A program made the position numbers and the translations under genes. Shown piece after piece: positions 45,001 to 57,037 of a DNA stretch of 64,000 nucleotides. How positions within the stretch are numbered: the first letter of the stretch is position 1; every line of letters starts with the position of its first letter. The stretch spans positions 84,416-148,415 of the forward strand of contig MNCI01005294.1 of assembly GCA_015680685.1 (NCBI GenBank). Reading direction: 5' to 3'. The notes below the pieces were generated by a model. The model did not search any database. It saw only the letters and a program-made list of their open reading frames with translations, and had not been told where the DNA came from. This DNA is from Gnetum montanum (Eukaryota; Streptophyta; Gnetopsida; Gnetales; Gnetaceae).

Positions 45001-45839
45001 AGTTTTCCTTTTATATAAGTTTCAATTTTAGGTGTAGGTCTTGGTAAGTCATTGAATACAACTTCTCTAGAAACATGTTCAATGGATGTGTCATCAAAAT
45101 TTGGCACACCTTTTAATTTTTTAATGGATAGGTTCTCATTTATATCTTAGTCCTCCCTTAAAGGTGGTGGGTCATCTATAAGAAATATCTTTCCATTATG
45201 TTGATGATGAGGCAAAGTATCTCCATAGATTTCTTCACATTTTCTAGATGTTTGATAGGTTTGGGTGCAATTTGTATGAGGAAAACAATTTATTTTTGTA
45301 ATTTCATTCACATTGTTATTTATAACTTGTTTATCATGCTCAACCTCAATAACACGAACATAAAGGTTAGTGTTTCAAGTTTTCAAAGATTTATTTTTTT
45401 GATCAAAGCTTGTAACTACTTATTTGTAGAAAGCCTCTCTTGGTATGATCATATATTCATATTTTCCTTTGATAGGAATTACTAATTCTGAGAAATTTGA
45501 CCTAAAGAAGCCCCTAAACTTGGCTCCAAAAGTCCTAGATAAGAGCACACCATAAGTGGGTGACATGTCAACTACTAAGATATCGATGTAACATGTAAAT
45601 GTGGGGTATTGTTTAAGTTGCACATTTACTCCTTTTAATGACCCTACTACAAGTAAATTAGACCCATCGAGTTGTATCACACTTTTTGTTTGTGGTATCA
45701 TTTGTGTTTCTAACATCTTGCATACCTCAAGTGGCATGACACTAAGAGTTTCTCTAGAATTCATTAAACAATTATGAACATTCCTTTCTAAAATAATCAA
45801 AGTTGTTAGGAAAGAAGGTTGATCTTTCTTACTTGACAT
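45001..45839 (-). pseudogene. family A copy 3 protease and spacer
   Basis: A 139-codon open frame (45839-45420) starts MSSKKDQPSFLTTLIILERN and contains HNCLMNSRETLSVMPLEVCK, VIQLDGSNLLVVGSLKGVNV, YIDILVVDMSPTYGVLLSRT and FGAKFRGFFRSNFSELVIPI. This is the best-kept protease of the three Tat-like copies and shows where the insertion in element 1 lies. The catalytic aspartate has become asparagine (NSRET). The spacer (about 45330-45001) ends VFNDLPRPTPKIETYIKGKL and enters RT without an RNase H. Confidence 0.78.
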
Positions 45840-45849
45840 GGAATTTTTT

Positions 45850-47322
45850 GTGTTCTATATTGATAGTATGTTAGGACTTTCTATAAAGTGAACTTGCCTT
45901 TTGAGGATTGGGGACTTTTCTTTTTTAGTTAAAGTGTAAAAGGTCATACATTAAAAAGTTAGCTTTAATTTTCTTTAAATCCTCAACTAGATTGTAAGTC
46001 TGATGTTCATCTTTGACTTCTTGTTAAGGTGAGGTTCTTCTAAGTATGGAAGGGAGGTTTGGTTGTTGCGGGGTGTTTACTTATGGNAAGATCTTTTGTT
46101 TGGAGGAGTATAAGGTTTATTCCTAGTTTGTTGCTGTGTGTTATTCATAATGTCACTAATTCTACAGTAGTGAGTGCTATGTGGGTTGGGATCACTTACC
46201 ATAAATTGTTCAAACGAGGAAACCTCTTCATTTTTTGTTTCATGGGGTACATTAAGGACCAGAACAAGGGGTCTTCCATTTTGTTGACTTTGGGCATTAT
46301 CACCATATCGTGCTAAAAACTAGGGACATTTTTTCTCGAAATGTTGCCTCATGTTATGAAAACAACAATACTTGTCATTGACTGATGTACTTAGCTTTTC
46401 TAATTGTATAGGACCCTTGATCTTGTTCCACTTTAATTCAACTACTTCATTTGAAAGTTTCTAAAGTGAAGTTAATATCTATGTCATCTAAGTTTTGGTT
46501 TGAGTTGGGGGTTCAACATGATTAGATATCCCATTTAGGTTTATGATGGATTGAATTAAGGCCTTTGATTGGTCATCATTCAAACTAGTGTTAGGTGGTA
46601 GAATTGAAGAAGACATTGAACTTTGAAAATAATTATTTGAAGGTTAAGTTAGTTGAAGGGGAGTGGGAGTGTAAAACATGGTATTGATCATTGGAAAAGT
46701 TAGTGAAGGTAAAGGATTAGATTGCATAGGATTACTAATGCTCATCATCAAAAATTGAGGTTGAATATTATTCGTGAGTGTAATTTGTTCTAACTCAATG
46801 AATTTAGCCATTACTCCCTATATTTCTATTATGTTGGGATTAGATTTGATGGTGTAGGTGAAGAATTGATCGATGGTAGGTAAGTAAAAATTGAGGATGC
46901 CACCAGGCTGTGGGCACATCTCACTTGGAACATAAGCCATTTGATGGAGGAATCGTAGGTTGTAATCCCAAACATTTTTCCCATGTAGCTTTCTTAAGGT
47001 TGTGAAGTTACTTAATGTTATGGCCGAGCTAGTGAACTTGTCAAATTGAAGTAAGAACTTATTTTTCAATTCTTGCCATGACCTGATGAAGGCATTAGAA
47101 ATCATAAAAAAACCATTGGGTGGCTTTGCTTCTGAAAGTTATCACAAATACCCTATATGCTACATTGTTTTGTACAATGCTATGGATCTCTAGTAAGGTT
47201 TTGAAACATTGTATGTGTTGGTGGGCATCACTAGTACAGGTTGTGGGATCGAAGATCAAGTTTATGTTTTGGAGGGATTTCGAAGTATCATAGTAGTTGG
47301 TGAAGTTGAAGGGATTGCTCAC
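45850..47322 (-). pseudogene. family A copy 3 gag
   Basis: The minus strand from 47322 reads MSNPFNFTNYYDTSKSLQNI, CTSDAHQHIQCFKTLLEIHS and VFVITFRSKATQWFFYDF; the next frame (47105-46818) has SWQELKNKFLLQFDKFTSSA, TLRKLHGKNVWDYNLRFLHQ and NFYLPTIDQFFTYTIKSNPN. This is a complete retrotransposon gag capsid region. A zinc finger KYCCFHNMRQHFEKKCP lies near 46382-46322 with its C-x2-H-x4-H-x4-C ligands intact. One N at 46087 and several stops are present. Confidence 0.78.
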
Positions 47323-47990
47323 GAAGGGAGCTGATTGACTACCATCCTAGTTCAAGTTCTCCTAGGGATAGAACATGGAAAATGTGAAACTCTTTGTTTT
47401 TAAATGTAAAGTGTTGTGTAGTTGGTCCACTAGGGGTAAAGGAGAGTTCACTCAAAATAAAAATTACAAAATATAAATGATAAAATAAAACTATAAAATA
47501 TGCAACAATATTATAGAATATTATTGCAATAATTTTTTTACAAAGAAAAATACCACTAAAATATGCTATTTGAATATATATATATATATAAAGAAAAATA
47601 AATGCATGAAATTGCAATATTTGTAAAATTTAAAAGGAAAATAGTAAAATAAAAAAATTTAAAAAATAAATTTAAAATTAAATAATAAAACCACCTTACC
47701 CAAATTAGGACTTAGGTAAGGATTGCTAAAACAAAAATTTGAAATGGGGCTAGGAAACGAGGATTTTAGAAGGATTAGAAATGGGTGATGAAACTTAGGT
47801 AATGGGGAATGAAAATTTTCAGAAAATAAAGAAAAAAGATTTTTCAAAACAAAGGTTTAAAGAAAAAGATTTTAAGTGGAAAAATTCAACAAGTTTTGAA
47901 ATAGGATTAGGAACAAGAAAAATTGATATTTTAAAAAAATATGAAAAACAAAGGTTGGAAAAAATGGCCCTTCTTCTAACACCAAAAATA
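47323..47990 (-). other. family A copy 3 leader and primer-binding site
   Basis: AT-rich leader like that at 40441-41041. The primer-binding site is TGGTGTTAGAAGAAGGGCC at 47984-47966 on the minus strand, 6 bases from the LTR start at 47991. Confidence 0.65.
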
Positions 47991-50307
47991 TGTTGATGTA
48001 TAAATTTTGGATGCACAAACACTAGGAAAAAAAACTCATTTGAAGAGACTATTGCCTAGGACACCTCTTGTATGAGTATGAAAACCGAGGAATAGTCTTA
48101 GTTGGAGAGGATTATGTGATATTCCAAGAAAAAAAAAGGTAAATTTAATTGAAAGTCAAGGAAATTGAACAATAGTCTTGAATTTCAAAGCTTAATAAAA
48201 ATGTAATAACTAACTAAAAAATTAAATTTTCCCTGATCCCTTGCTACTGCCATCATACATGTTGTCTCGTTGTTATAGATACTATTGCAGCCAATATTGG
48301 CCATAGCTACTAGGAGAGGAAGAGAAAGAGATTTGTACGGTGTTCCACCATCATGCACCTTGCCATCACCTACTATGTAACCTACCATTGGTGGTAGAAA
48401 ACCTAGAAAGGCTACTTGTTGTAGCTTCATTATTGCTAAAGATAGAAAGAAATAATGAAAGGAAGAGAGAGAGATCTATTTTGGTTGCCCACCAACCACC
48501 CACTACACGTACATTATCAAAACGTGTCATCATCATCACGTGAAAATGGGAGGGAGGGGATAGAGACTACTCATTGCTATAGATGTTGCTATCATAGCGA
48601 TCTCTGACACTTGTCATGGAGAAAAAGGAAGAGATTCCCACCACATCCTACTGCCAACTTCCACCATCACATGTTGTTTGTCATCGCCTACAAATGTTAT
48701 TTGAGGCTACATGTTCATATGGTATCTACTGCTTGCTAACTACCACACTAATGGCACTTGTTGATGCTAGGAGGAGGAGAATATTGTCAAATCCTTCTGT
48801 CAATATCATTCAATATCAAAAAATTGAGGTTCCCTATTTCCATCTATGTTTTCATAGATGCACAACAATTAGTGATTGCCATGGGTCAAGGACCTACCAT
48901 GCTGATCACCTATGCACTATCATGCTAACATGCCACACTGCACTCACTTGTGAGACCATCACTACTACTATTAGTGCTTGCTATTTGTGCACATCTACCA
49001 TTGTTGTAGCTGCCATGCCTACACTATGCCACATGCCCTACCAGTGACCCTGGGAAAGAGAGAAGGCTACCTGCTAGGGTGCAAGAAAAGAAAAGGAAGA
49101 AAATCATTACCTCCTAATTTCCCTAGCACACACCTTCTTATAGCTTGTTACCACCATGATCTAGATGTGTAATATCCACTAATACTACCTGTAACCACTA
49201 TTCATCATCATTGTGTTAGTTACCACATTGTCCACCTCCATAACACATGCACCACTTGTAACTCCAAACATGATCACCGCCACTTGGGCCTGCAACACCC
49301 ATGTCCCACATCTAAACATAACACCTATCATTGATGATTATGATCACCACTATCACTTTGAACCTACATAAATATAGCCACATCAATGTTGCAACCTACC
49401 TATAGCTGTATTTCATTAATGTACTACTTCATGATTTCCCTAAAATCAAAGGGGAACTTTGGCCACAATTTTAAATTCCATTGATGCCCAAGCATAGTAT
49501 GAAATTTGAAACTATCAACTCATTTCAATGGTTATTGTTCTAAGAAAACAAGTGCTTGGCTATAACCATTACTGCTCTCTTGTGTACTTGAGCTTCCCCT
49601 ATAATGGAAGATCGAAGAATCCTCTTGTCACTCCTTTCACTCTTTCTAGGAGATCCAACTAAATTCCATGTTTTACAATCTGAATTTGAAATAGTACATC
49701 CAAGATCAAGATCTAATTACAAGAATTCATGAGTTGGAAAAAACTAACATATTTTGAAATTAGCAAAGGGAAAAATAGAAGCAATTAATCGCAACAATGT
49801 TTATGAGATATGAAATTGATTATTTTGTCATAAGGGTTCTAAATTATGAATGAAAAAGAGTTACCTGAAAGAAACCCCACTCTAGGCATGCTACCTTAAG
49901 TTTTCCATTTGTTTAACTTTAATACATGATGGGACATTACTTGGATACTTATACCATGGCACGATGCATGAAAATGGTAATGTTGGAAATGGAAAAATAA
50001 AATGGTTGTAAATTTGATGTGTTAACTTTGGATTAAGAAGTTCATAGCCTAGCCTCCTCCAAAACATAGTTACATGCACATATGTTTTTCTTACCGATGT
50101 TGTATGATGTCCATGACTACAAAATTATTACTACCATCCTAATTTTAGCATAGTCATTACTACCACTTTCACCATGACTTGAGAAATTTTTGGTAATGGT
50201 TGTTCTTATTTTGACCTATCTTGACATGTCTGTGAATTACTATTTGTTAAAGATTGATGTTGTTGATCATGGCCTCATGCCTAGCATGGGCGATGTTGGC
50301 ATTAAAA
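47991..50307 (-). repeat. family A LTR, right copy (5' LTR of copy 3)
   Basis: Starts tgttgatgtataaat and ends gatgttggcattaaaa, where the match with the other A LTRs stops and unrelated sequence begins (cgtataacac). This confirms the LTR end independently of the polypurine tract. A TATAAG box is at 49142-49137 on the minus strand. No target duplication is shared with the left end of the array (atgat before 11503). Confidence 0.88.
49430..49690 (-). pseudogene. captured dioxygenase fragment (right A LTR)
   Basis: The minus strand reads QIVKHGI-stop-LDLLERVKG, NGYSQALVFLEQ, then HQWNLKLWPKFPFDFREIMK and YINEI. This copy best preserves the LWPxxPxxFRExM..Y end of the DIOX_N domain of plant 2OG-dependent dioxygenases. 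Stops and a frameshift are present. Confidence 0.72.
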
Positions 50308-50621
50308 CGTATAACACAAGCATTCGTGGAGGCTTGGTTTATTCTCAAATCATGGTGAAAATAGGAAAGAAATATATTAAAAATATTTCATGAAAATCAA
50401 AGGTTGTTAAAACCTATAACTTTGATTTTTAAATATTGCTCTATTTTGCCAAAAGTAAGGCAACATTTGCAATTTATGAACCATCAACGTTTATGAGCAT
50501 TGGCAGTAATTTAGTTATTAACTAAACTATCATAGTCCACTAAGATAACATCAATTAAATTTAATCTAGACATTATTCTTAGCTTGAATTATTAGTTTGG
50601 TACCTATTTTGATTAAGAGAG
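50308..50621. other. no recognised feature
   Basis: Short AT-rich spacer between the A array and element E. It may be the older target DNA. Nothing is identified. Confidence 0.4.
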
Positions 50622-51400
50622 TGATGAGTGGCGAGGTACCTCTATGCCCAACCATACGAATCATAAAGCATTTACATGCAATCTAGTCAAATTCTAAGGA
50701 CTTCATTATTTCTACTGCACTAGCCCTTTATGAAGTAAATCTAGCCTTAAGGTTAATTGTTGTTTTCCCAATTACACTTGTGACATTCGTTGGTATGATT
50801 AAGTGTAACTGAGGCATTCGATTTTTATCATTTTTTATGTTTTATTAGTTAGTGCTCAAATGTAGATAAAAGTAATATGATTAACTAATATAAATTAATT
50901 AATTAACTAATCATTTAACTAATCCCAACATAAGTATCCATTCCCACTTTCCGTACATGTTCTGAACCCATGTACCCAATGCTAGGCAACCAACCAGTAT
51001 ACTACTTGGTAGATCAAGCAATAACACTACTGGAATTACCAAGTGAATACATATTATACTCGAAGTGGTTTTACTTATGTATGTTACCTATCTGGCTTAA
51101 TTTCTTATCTAACATAGCAATTGGAAATAATTGATAATATATTGAAAAAATTTACTAAATAATTAGAAATAGTAAATACATAAATAAAATATCCAATGTA
51201 TCCAAAGTGCTATAAGGTTTATCTGAAAGCTTGTCTTTATTGACACACACATTGTCATACTGAGTTACAAAAATGCTTGAATAAAGATCCATACACTCAA
51301 TGACTCCTGCTATAGGCACTCAAAGAAAAAAATTCTAACTTTTCAATGGAAAAAATGTAAGAGGTTTGCTACTACTGAAATCTAGATTTCCATAAATGTA
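50622..51400 (-). repeat. element E LTR (C/D family)
   Basis: Starts tgatgagtggcgaggtacct and continues cccaaccatacg, matching the C LTR start; later segments gtgctataaggtttatc, tgcttgaataaagatccat and gactcctgctataggcac also match C (21105-21205). The far end is not clear, so the right boundary is approximate. It would be the 3' LTR of a minus-strand element. The partner LTR was not found. Confidence 0.7.
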
Positions 51401-51539
51401 GCTAGTAGGCACATAAATAGGCAACAAATAGATACTAGGCACATCAAGAAAGTGGTAGCATTTCCAAAGATTTCTAGGAGTAAATGATGTGTTGCTAGTG
51501 ACACCGTCACCTCTTGAGCATTTGGATCCAACCTTCAAG

Positions 51540-52740
51540 GTAATTGAATTTGTTGTGTAGAGAAAATGGGACCACCCTTCTCCATCTGACTAACTATTTG
51601 GACCACCTCATTAAGGTGATTCATTGTTGGCTGATACATAAGTGGACCCACCCCACTCATTCCTACTTGTTGCTCTTGTTCACTTAATAGTTGTTCTTGA
51701 ATTTGACACAAATACTCAAGGACTGTGTGGGCCTTTGGTGTTGTCTCCTAAGTGGGTGGTGGTGGTGTTAGATCCTCTTCTTGCATGATTATTGGCATCT
51801 TATCTTTCATGATTTCTACCCATGAGGCCAAGGGAGCATGCCTAAAAGTATCATTAGAATAGCAGACAATGCCTACCCTTTTACAAAATTTTTTGATGAG
51901 GCACAAAAAGGGCATGGTCTTTCCACATTTTTTCTCCTTAAAGCGCTTCTTAATCTCCAAATAAATTAGTTATGGAAGGTTAACAAGAAATTTCCTGCTT
52001 GGAGTGGTACATGCTCAAGTAAAGAAAGTAGTCACCTTGCTTGGCCTCATTGTTGGATTGAGGTGATAGGCCACAATCTTGAAATAAATCCACTCCATCA
52101 ATGTGAGCACACCATACTCCTTACGGTCAACCCCATAACAACACTGGGTCCATTGCCTTTTGGCCTTAGGATCAACTTTTGTTGATATCTCTACCAACTA
52201 TGTTCCAATGTCTAGCAACCCTAATGCCTGTGTAATAGCTTCCACCAAGTAGGACACTTGAATGTCCTTAATCTTGACAATGCACCCTAGCCTTCAACTA
52301 CTCTAGAAGAGATAAGGTCTATTTCATGTACCATTTTCCACTAGATTTGATGACAGGCCACATGGGAGAGGCTTGTAATTGTGTCTTGACATCCTCTAGA
52401 GATTTCTCCAAAAATGGCCTAAAGTTTATTTCTTAAAGAAGTGATCTTTGGATTTCCTAGGACTTGATGATGTTTAGGCAAACTTGAGTCAAAGGGACCT
52501 CAAGCCTTGGCTGGGTCTAGGTGCTTCTCCTCATTGGAATTGTTTGGTAGACAGTTCTTCCTCTAGAATCTATCAAATAGATTCCACTTTGGGCTCCTCT
52601 CAAAGAGATCTTGTTGCATGGGTTACCTATGGTAGTTCTTGGTCTTGTTCCTACTAGCCCCTTCTAGCTCTAGGTTGCTTCTCCTATGGTTGTGAGGCTT
52701 CTCCTTCTTGCATATGCTTTTGTTTGGGTGCTAGTTATAA
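51540..52740 (-). pseudogene. element E coding remnant, unrecognised
   Basis: Minus-strand conceptual translation shows long semi-open runs: VEISTKVDPKAKRQWTQCCY, GVLTLMEWIYFKIVAYHLNP and TMRPSKVTTFFT (52197-52015), then a basic run EIKKRFKEKKCGKTMPFLCL and IKKFCKRVGIV (51960-51748), then a Q/E-rich tail LEYLCQIQEQLLSEQEQQVG. The layout (hydrophobic block, basic block, then a coiled-coil-like tail) recalls the extra ORF called putative plant transposon protein found in some plant LTR elements, but I cannot confirm that. It lies just upstream of the 3' LTR in element orientation. Confidence 0.4.
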
Positions 52741-53489
52741 TCACAATAATACCATGGACTAGTAATCATTGTGTAACCTTAAAATAATTGGAATACCTTA
52801 ACTCTTGAGGATAGTTACAATTGGCTAAGCGAAGATTATGGTTGATTTAATAAACCCAATTATTATTTATTTTATGTGTTATTATGAATAATTCATCCTA
52901 GAGGTTGTTGGAAGGGTTAACTGTTGAAAGAGTTGATATTTTTATGTTGTAAGGTTACTAACCCTCAGGGGGAAGTTAGAAAAATTTTCAAAAATTTCAT
53001 TAGAAACCTTAAGGTTTGCATCCCCCATGATAAAGATCTTACCTCCAGTAAGAGCAAGATCAAAAAACGAAGTGATTTGGATACACAGTTTGAACATTAT
53101 GGCCTCTGGAAAGTTTTGGGCTTTGAAAAATTGCAAAAATTCCCCATGTGTTATGAGAAAATTGCAAAAAATTTCCATAGTATCCAATGGTATATATAGT
53201 ATTTTTATACTGCATCAACGAGGCCTTGTCGATGTAGCTATTGACCATTTTTGACTTCTATCAACTTTCGTGAAACTTTCAAAATACAAGGAATTTTTTG
53301 ATGAAATTGGGATCAAATGAAAACTTAGAAGACCAAGAATAGTAAGAAAAGATGAGAAGAGGGCATTGAAGTTAATAAATTTGAAAAAATGGAGAAAATT
53401 TGATTTAATGGATGAATGCAATGAAAGATTGAGGAGTACTAAGTAGTTTACACAATGAAAAATGCAAAAAATAGGATTGTAGCAATGTC
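52741..53489. other. no recognised feature
   Basis: Inside element E. Several overlapping open frames on both strands near 52924-53421 have no recognised domain and shadow each other. Confidence 0.35.
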
Positions 53490-54090
53490 AAAGTTAAGGA
53501 ACCATAACTAATCAAGCCAAGAGCTATGCAAGTGGGTCATCCCCATAGCAGGCTCATGTCCTTTTTTCCTTTGCATAACCTCAACTAAGGAGTTTATGGG
53601 CCCCATAGTCAATTTAATGATCATGACAAGTTAAGGACCAACCTGAAAGAATCCACTCAAGAATCCCAACACATCAGACTAAGACATAGAGCATAACATA
53701 GAACCCAGTAGTGAGGTGAGTTATGGTAGCATATATGGATGATAGAGAAGGTGGAATGGAGTCCCAAATTGAGGTCATAAGAAGTCCCTTGTGAAATTTG
53801 TGGTCAAAATGACCTAGGAAGTTTCATCCTCACTCTAGACTAAAACCATCTACTTTCAGTGACTTCGCATCACCACTCTAAGACTGATCCATTCACTTGT
53901 GACACATGTGCTTCCAAAAAACAACCACCTTTCCACAAAGAGAAGAAAGAATAAGTAGGAATTGAGAGAGAGGACCTTAGTTAGAGGGGGCTATTAGGCA
54001 TAGGTGCATGTCATTCAATTCCCATAACTAGTGCTTATAGCCCTTTTACGTGTCCAAGGGATGTGCTTTAAATTATTAAAAAAGTTATCA
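53490..54090 (-). repeat. block shared with element C
   Basis: Segments agcaggctcatgtcc, gtggaatggagtccca, agtgacttcgcatcacc and aagggatgtgcttt correspond in order to 22090-22640 in element C. It follows an LTR of the same orientation in both elements, supporting that E and C belong to one family. Confidence 0.65.
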
Positions 54091-54353
54091 TTTGTCCATT
54101 TAACATGTTTCCATTCATGTAAGAAGGATTAATGATCTATTCAAGAAATTAGTGATTTCTTGCATATCATTTATCCACTCACCATGAGATTATCTATCTC
54201 TTAAAAAAATCCATAGTCCACCCAAAGCATCAATTATTGGCAAACTTTGCTATTTAATGACATTTTGGTTATGTTATTATAACTTTGTAAACTTTGTGAA
54301 CACTATGAATCACTGTGAATTGTAGTCCTCTTGCCATGCCTAATGGAAATGAT

Positions 54354-54460
54354 GAATGCTTCTAGTGGTCTACATTTTCATTTTCATTTATTATGAATTT
54401 AATGGAAATGAAAATGAAAATGAATATGTGGCCATGAATGCTTCTAGTGGTCTAAATTTT
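54354..54460. repeat. hairpin and direct repeat
   Basis: A perfect 16-bp inverted repeat (54374-54389 and 54406-54421, attttcattttcattt and its complement) has a 16-base loop. A direct repeat gaatgcttctagtggtcta starts at 54354 and again at 54436. It could be a small mobile-element end or simple-sequence expansion. Confidence 0.75.
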
Positions 54461-54539
54461 CATTTTCATAATTTATTAATTGTGGCCATTGAATGCTAGT
54501 CTTTTAAGGATGGAGACTTGGATTGGCACCCTCATTTTC

Positions 54540-55220
54540 ACTAAAAATATTGATTATGCTTGGCCCTACTAATACCATTGACACTGTTAACACTGTTAGC
54601 ATCAGTTGAACACTTAGCACTATCTTGCATCAGCATTGTAGCTAACCATGCTACACCTTAGTTACATCTAGTAAGTCCCTATTTAATCAAAAAGATTGTT
54701 TAGGACACCCTATCTCTACCTCTAGAAAGCCCTCCCATAGACTCAGGGTTAGGTTATCTACCCATGAACCTTGGTGTTCCAGCCATCGATGTTTTTGATC
54801 ATTGTAGTTTCTAGTAATAGAAGGAGGGACAAACCTCTTTGTCAAGCTTCATTGAGGTTAGAGACCATTGGTGTAGATTAGACCTTATAGTTGGTCCCCT
54901 AGAGACCTTGCATAGTAATTTTAAACTACACTTCTCTTCACTATTTTGCTAAGTTTCCATTGTCCTTAGTTGGAGCATAGTCATCTCTATCATAGATAAC
55001 ATAGTTAGCTCTCTATTGTGGAGAGCGTAGTCATCTCTTCACAATGGAAGGCATAGTCAGCATAGACAACATAGTCAGCTCTTCATAGTCGAGAGCATAG
55101 TTAATGGTATTAGTTGAAACAAAGTTAATTTTAGCTTGGTCCACTGTATTTTGTAACAAACAACGTCCATTGTTTCACTTTAGAATTTGATCTACAACCA
55201 TGAACCCAGATCAACTGTCA
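54540..55220 (+). repeat. candidate element F 5' LTR region
   Basis: The region upstream of the F primer-binding site should contain the 5' LTR, which would end near ...aactgtca at 55220. The left edge is not identified, and I could not align it with the candidate 3' LTR from 60095. It includes degenerate tandem units of the type gcatagtcatctc between 54965 and 55105. Confidence 0.35.
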
Positions 55221-55224
55221 ATGT

Positions 55225-55239
55225 TAGTATCAAATGAAC
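55225..55239 (+). promoter_or_regulatory. element F primer-binding site
   Basis: TAGTATCAAATGAAC resembles TGGTATCAGAGC, the site complementary to initiator tRNA-Met used by most chromoviruses, with a few decayed bases. It sits about 120 bp before the gag start. Confidence 0.5.
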
Positions 55240-55346
55240 TTAGGTCTCAAAAATAATTAGGATTTGGTACTCAAGAAGAAATCCATGATAGTTTCAACTT
55301 CTTCTGTAGTTAACTAATTATGTTAAATCCCATAAAAAGGGCCATG

Positions 55347-56500
55347 GAAGCTAAGGATTACAAACATACCTGGTTTCTTCAACTTACCAATGTCCAAAAC
55401 CTAAAGAATAAATTGGAGAGAAATGGAGGCCTGAGTCAATGACCATATGAATACCCTTGAAGATCAAATTAATAAGATTAGGAATGTTCAAGAAGAACTT
55501 TGTCACTCAAACTAGGGGTTTGGTATAGAGATGTAAAGTATGTCTAAGGAAATTAGGAAATTTTCTTAGAGTTTAGAGGATAAATGGTTAGATGTGTAAG
55601 AAAAGATGGATTTCTTTGTGGACTCCATCAAGCAATTAACTAACCATCTAATTCAACCCTCAAATCCTACCAATGGTCTACCTAGGGAACAACATCAAGA
55701 TCAAGATTAACTTTCCCCTAGGGATCCACACTAAAACAACCCCCACCTACTAGTGGATAGGATACCAAAATCCCTCTTGTAGGCCATGGAGTAGAAACAA
55801 AAGGTGAGGGATATGGAAATTGGCTTAATCAACTTAGAGAATCACTAACACAACTTTATTCCAAGAAAGTAAAATCAGATCATTATGATGGAGCCCCTAG
55901 GTCTAGTGCCAAGGCAAAGGATTAGCTTGATACAATGAAAAACTACTTTGATATGTTGAATTTTTCAAGCTAGAAACATTTAGAAGTTATCTCCTTCTAT
56001 TTAAGAGGACTTACAACAACATGGTGGAATGGACTGAGATCTCAAGGTTTGATTACAAATTGGCTTAATTTTTGTCAAGATTTTAAATAGAAATTTGTAC
56101 TTGATTCTTTCCTCAAAGAGCGCAAAATTAGATTTCATTCCTTAAGATTGGAAAGGTGATCCATAGATGATTACTACAAGGAATTCTATGATCTTTCTCA
56201 ATATGTAAGTTACTATGATGAGGGAGAATTAGCTTTAAAATTCATTGGTGGACTACATGCTCAACTATGTCCCCAAACACGAGCCCATAATCCTTAAAAT
56301 AATGATGAAGCATATAGAATTACTAAGGATTATGAAGAATTGAATCAGATATGAGCTACCCTTTGAAAAAAATATCTCTTTGAAAAACTAACTTTCCAAA
56401 AGTAATGGTAGAGGAAACAGAAACCAAAGAATATTTCATTTGTGATGAAGATCATTTCAAATGAGATTGCCCAAATTTTTTAGAAAAAATACAAAGGACC
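55347..56500 (+). pseudogene. element F gag
   Basis: Plus-strand translation gives MEAKDYKHTWFLQLTNVQNL near the start, then around 55805-56340 NWLNQLRESLTQLYSKKVKS, KNYFDMLNFS, FYLRGLTTTWWNGLRSQGLI, FVLDSFLKERKIRFHSLRLE and YYKEFYDLSQYVSYYDEGEL. This is the retrotransposon gag domain of Ty3/gypsy chromoviruses. A broken zinc knuckle YFICDEDHFK-stop-DCP follows at about 56435-56475, with a lost cysteine and a TGA in place of W. Many stops are present. Confidence 0.75.
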
Positions 56501-56624
56501 AACCAAATCAAGAATTAGAAACCCAACCCAAATGTGAACAAAGGAAAAATTCCAATCACCACTATAGTCATGAAGAAGATATTTGCATCAACTAAATCAG
56601 GTTTACATAAATTTCAATTTTCTT

Positions 56625-56990
56625 TACTAATTTTTCAATGTTTAATTAAAGGTAAAAAAAATTAATTTTTTGATTGATAGAGGTGCTAGTGATAAGTTTA
56701 TTTTTCCAAAGTTAATTAATATATTGAAATTAAGTTTACCTTCCAAGAAAACTATTAAGATAGGACTAGCAGATGGAACAACCATAAGAAAGCATACCAT
56801 GTATGGAGAAATTAAATTTACCTTTCAAAACATGCCTTTCATTGATGAATTATTTAAATTTGAACTAGGAAATGTTGATGCAAATTTAGGAATGTCTTTC
56901 CTACAAAATTTGATATTACTACCCACTTTAAAACTCACATTTTAAAATTCCCAACCACTAATGAAGTTAGGGTTGTAAGGGAGGTAGGAA
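56625..56990 (+). pseudogene. element F aspartic protease
   Basis: An open frame (56670-56942) reads IDRGASDKFIFPKLINILKL, TIKIGLADGTTIRKHTMYGE and NVDANLGMSFLQNL. This is a retropepsin; relatives have LIDSGASHNFI and ILGMPFL. The catalytic aspartate is kept but the serine of D-S-G is arginine (DRG). It precedes RT in the usual gag-PR-RT order. Confidence 0.78.
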
Positions 56991-57037
56991 CCACAAAACA
57001 AATTCATATAATAACTATTAAGCAAGCTAAAAGATTA

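Noticed and set aside
52924-53421. Cluster of overlapping ORFs on both strands
   Set aside because: They shadow one another, share no motif with known families and lie in decayed element E sequence.
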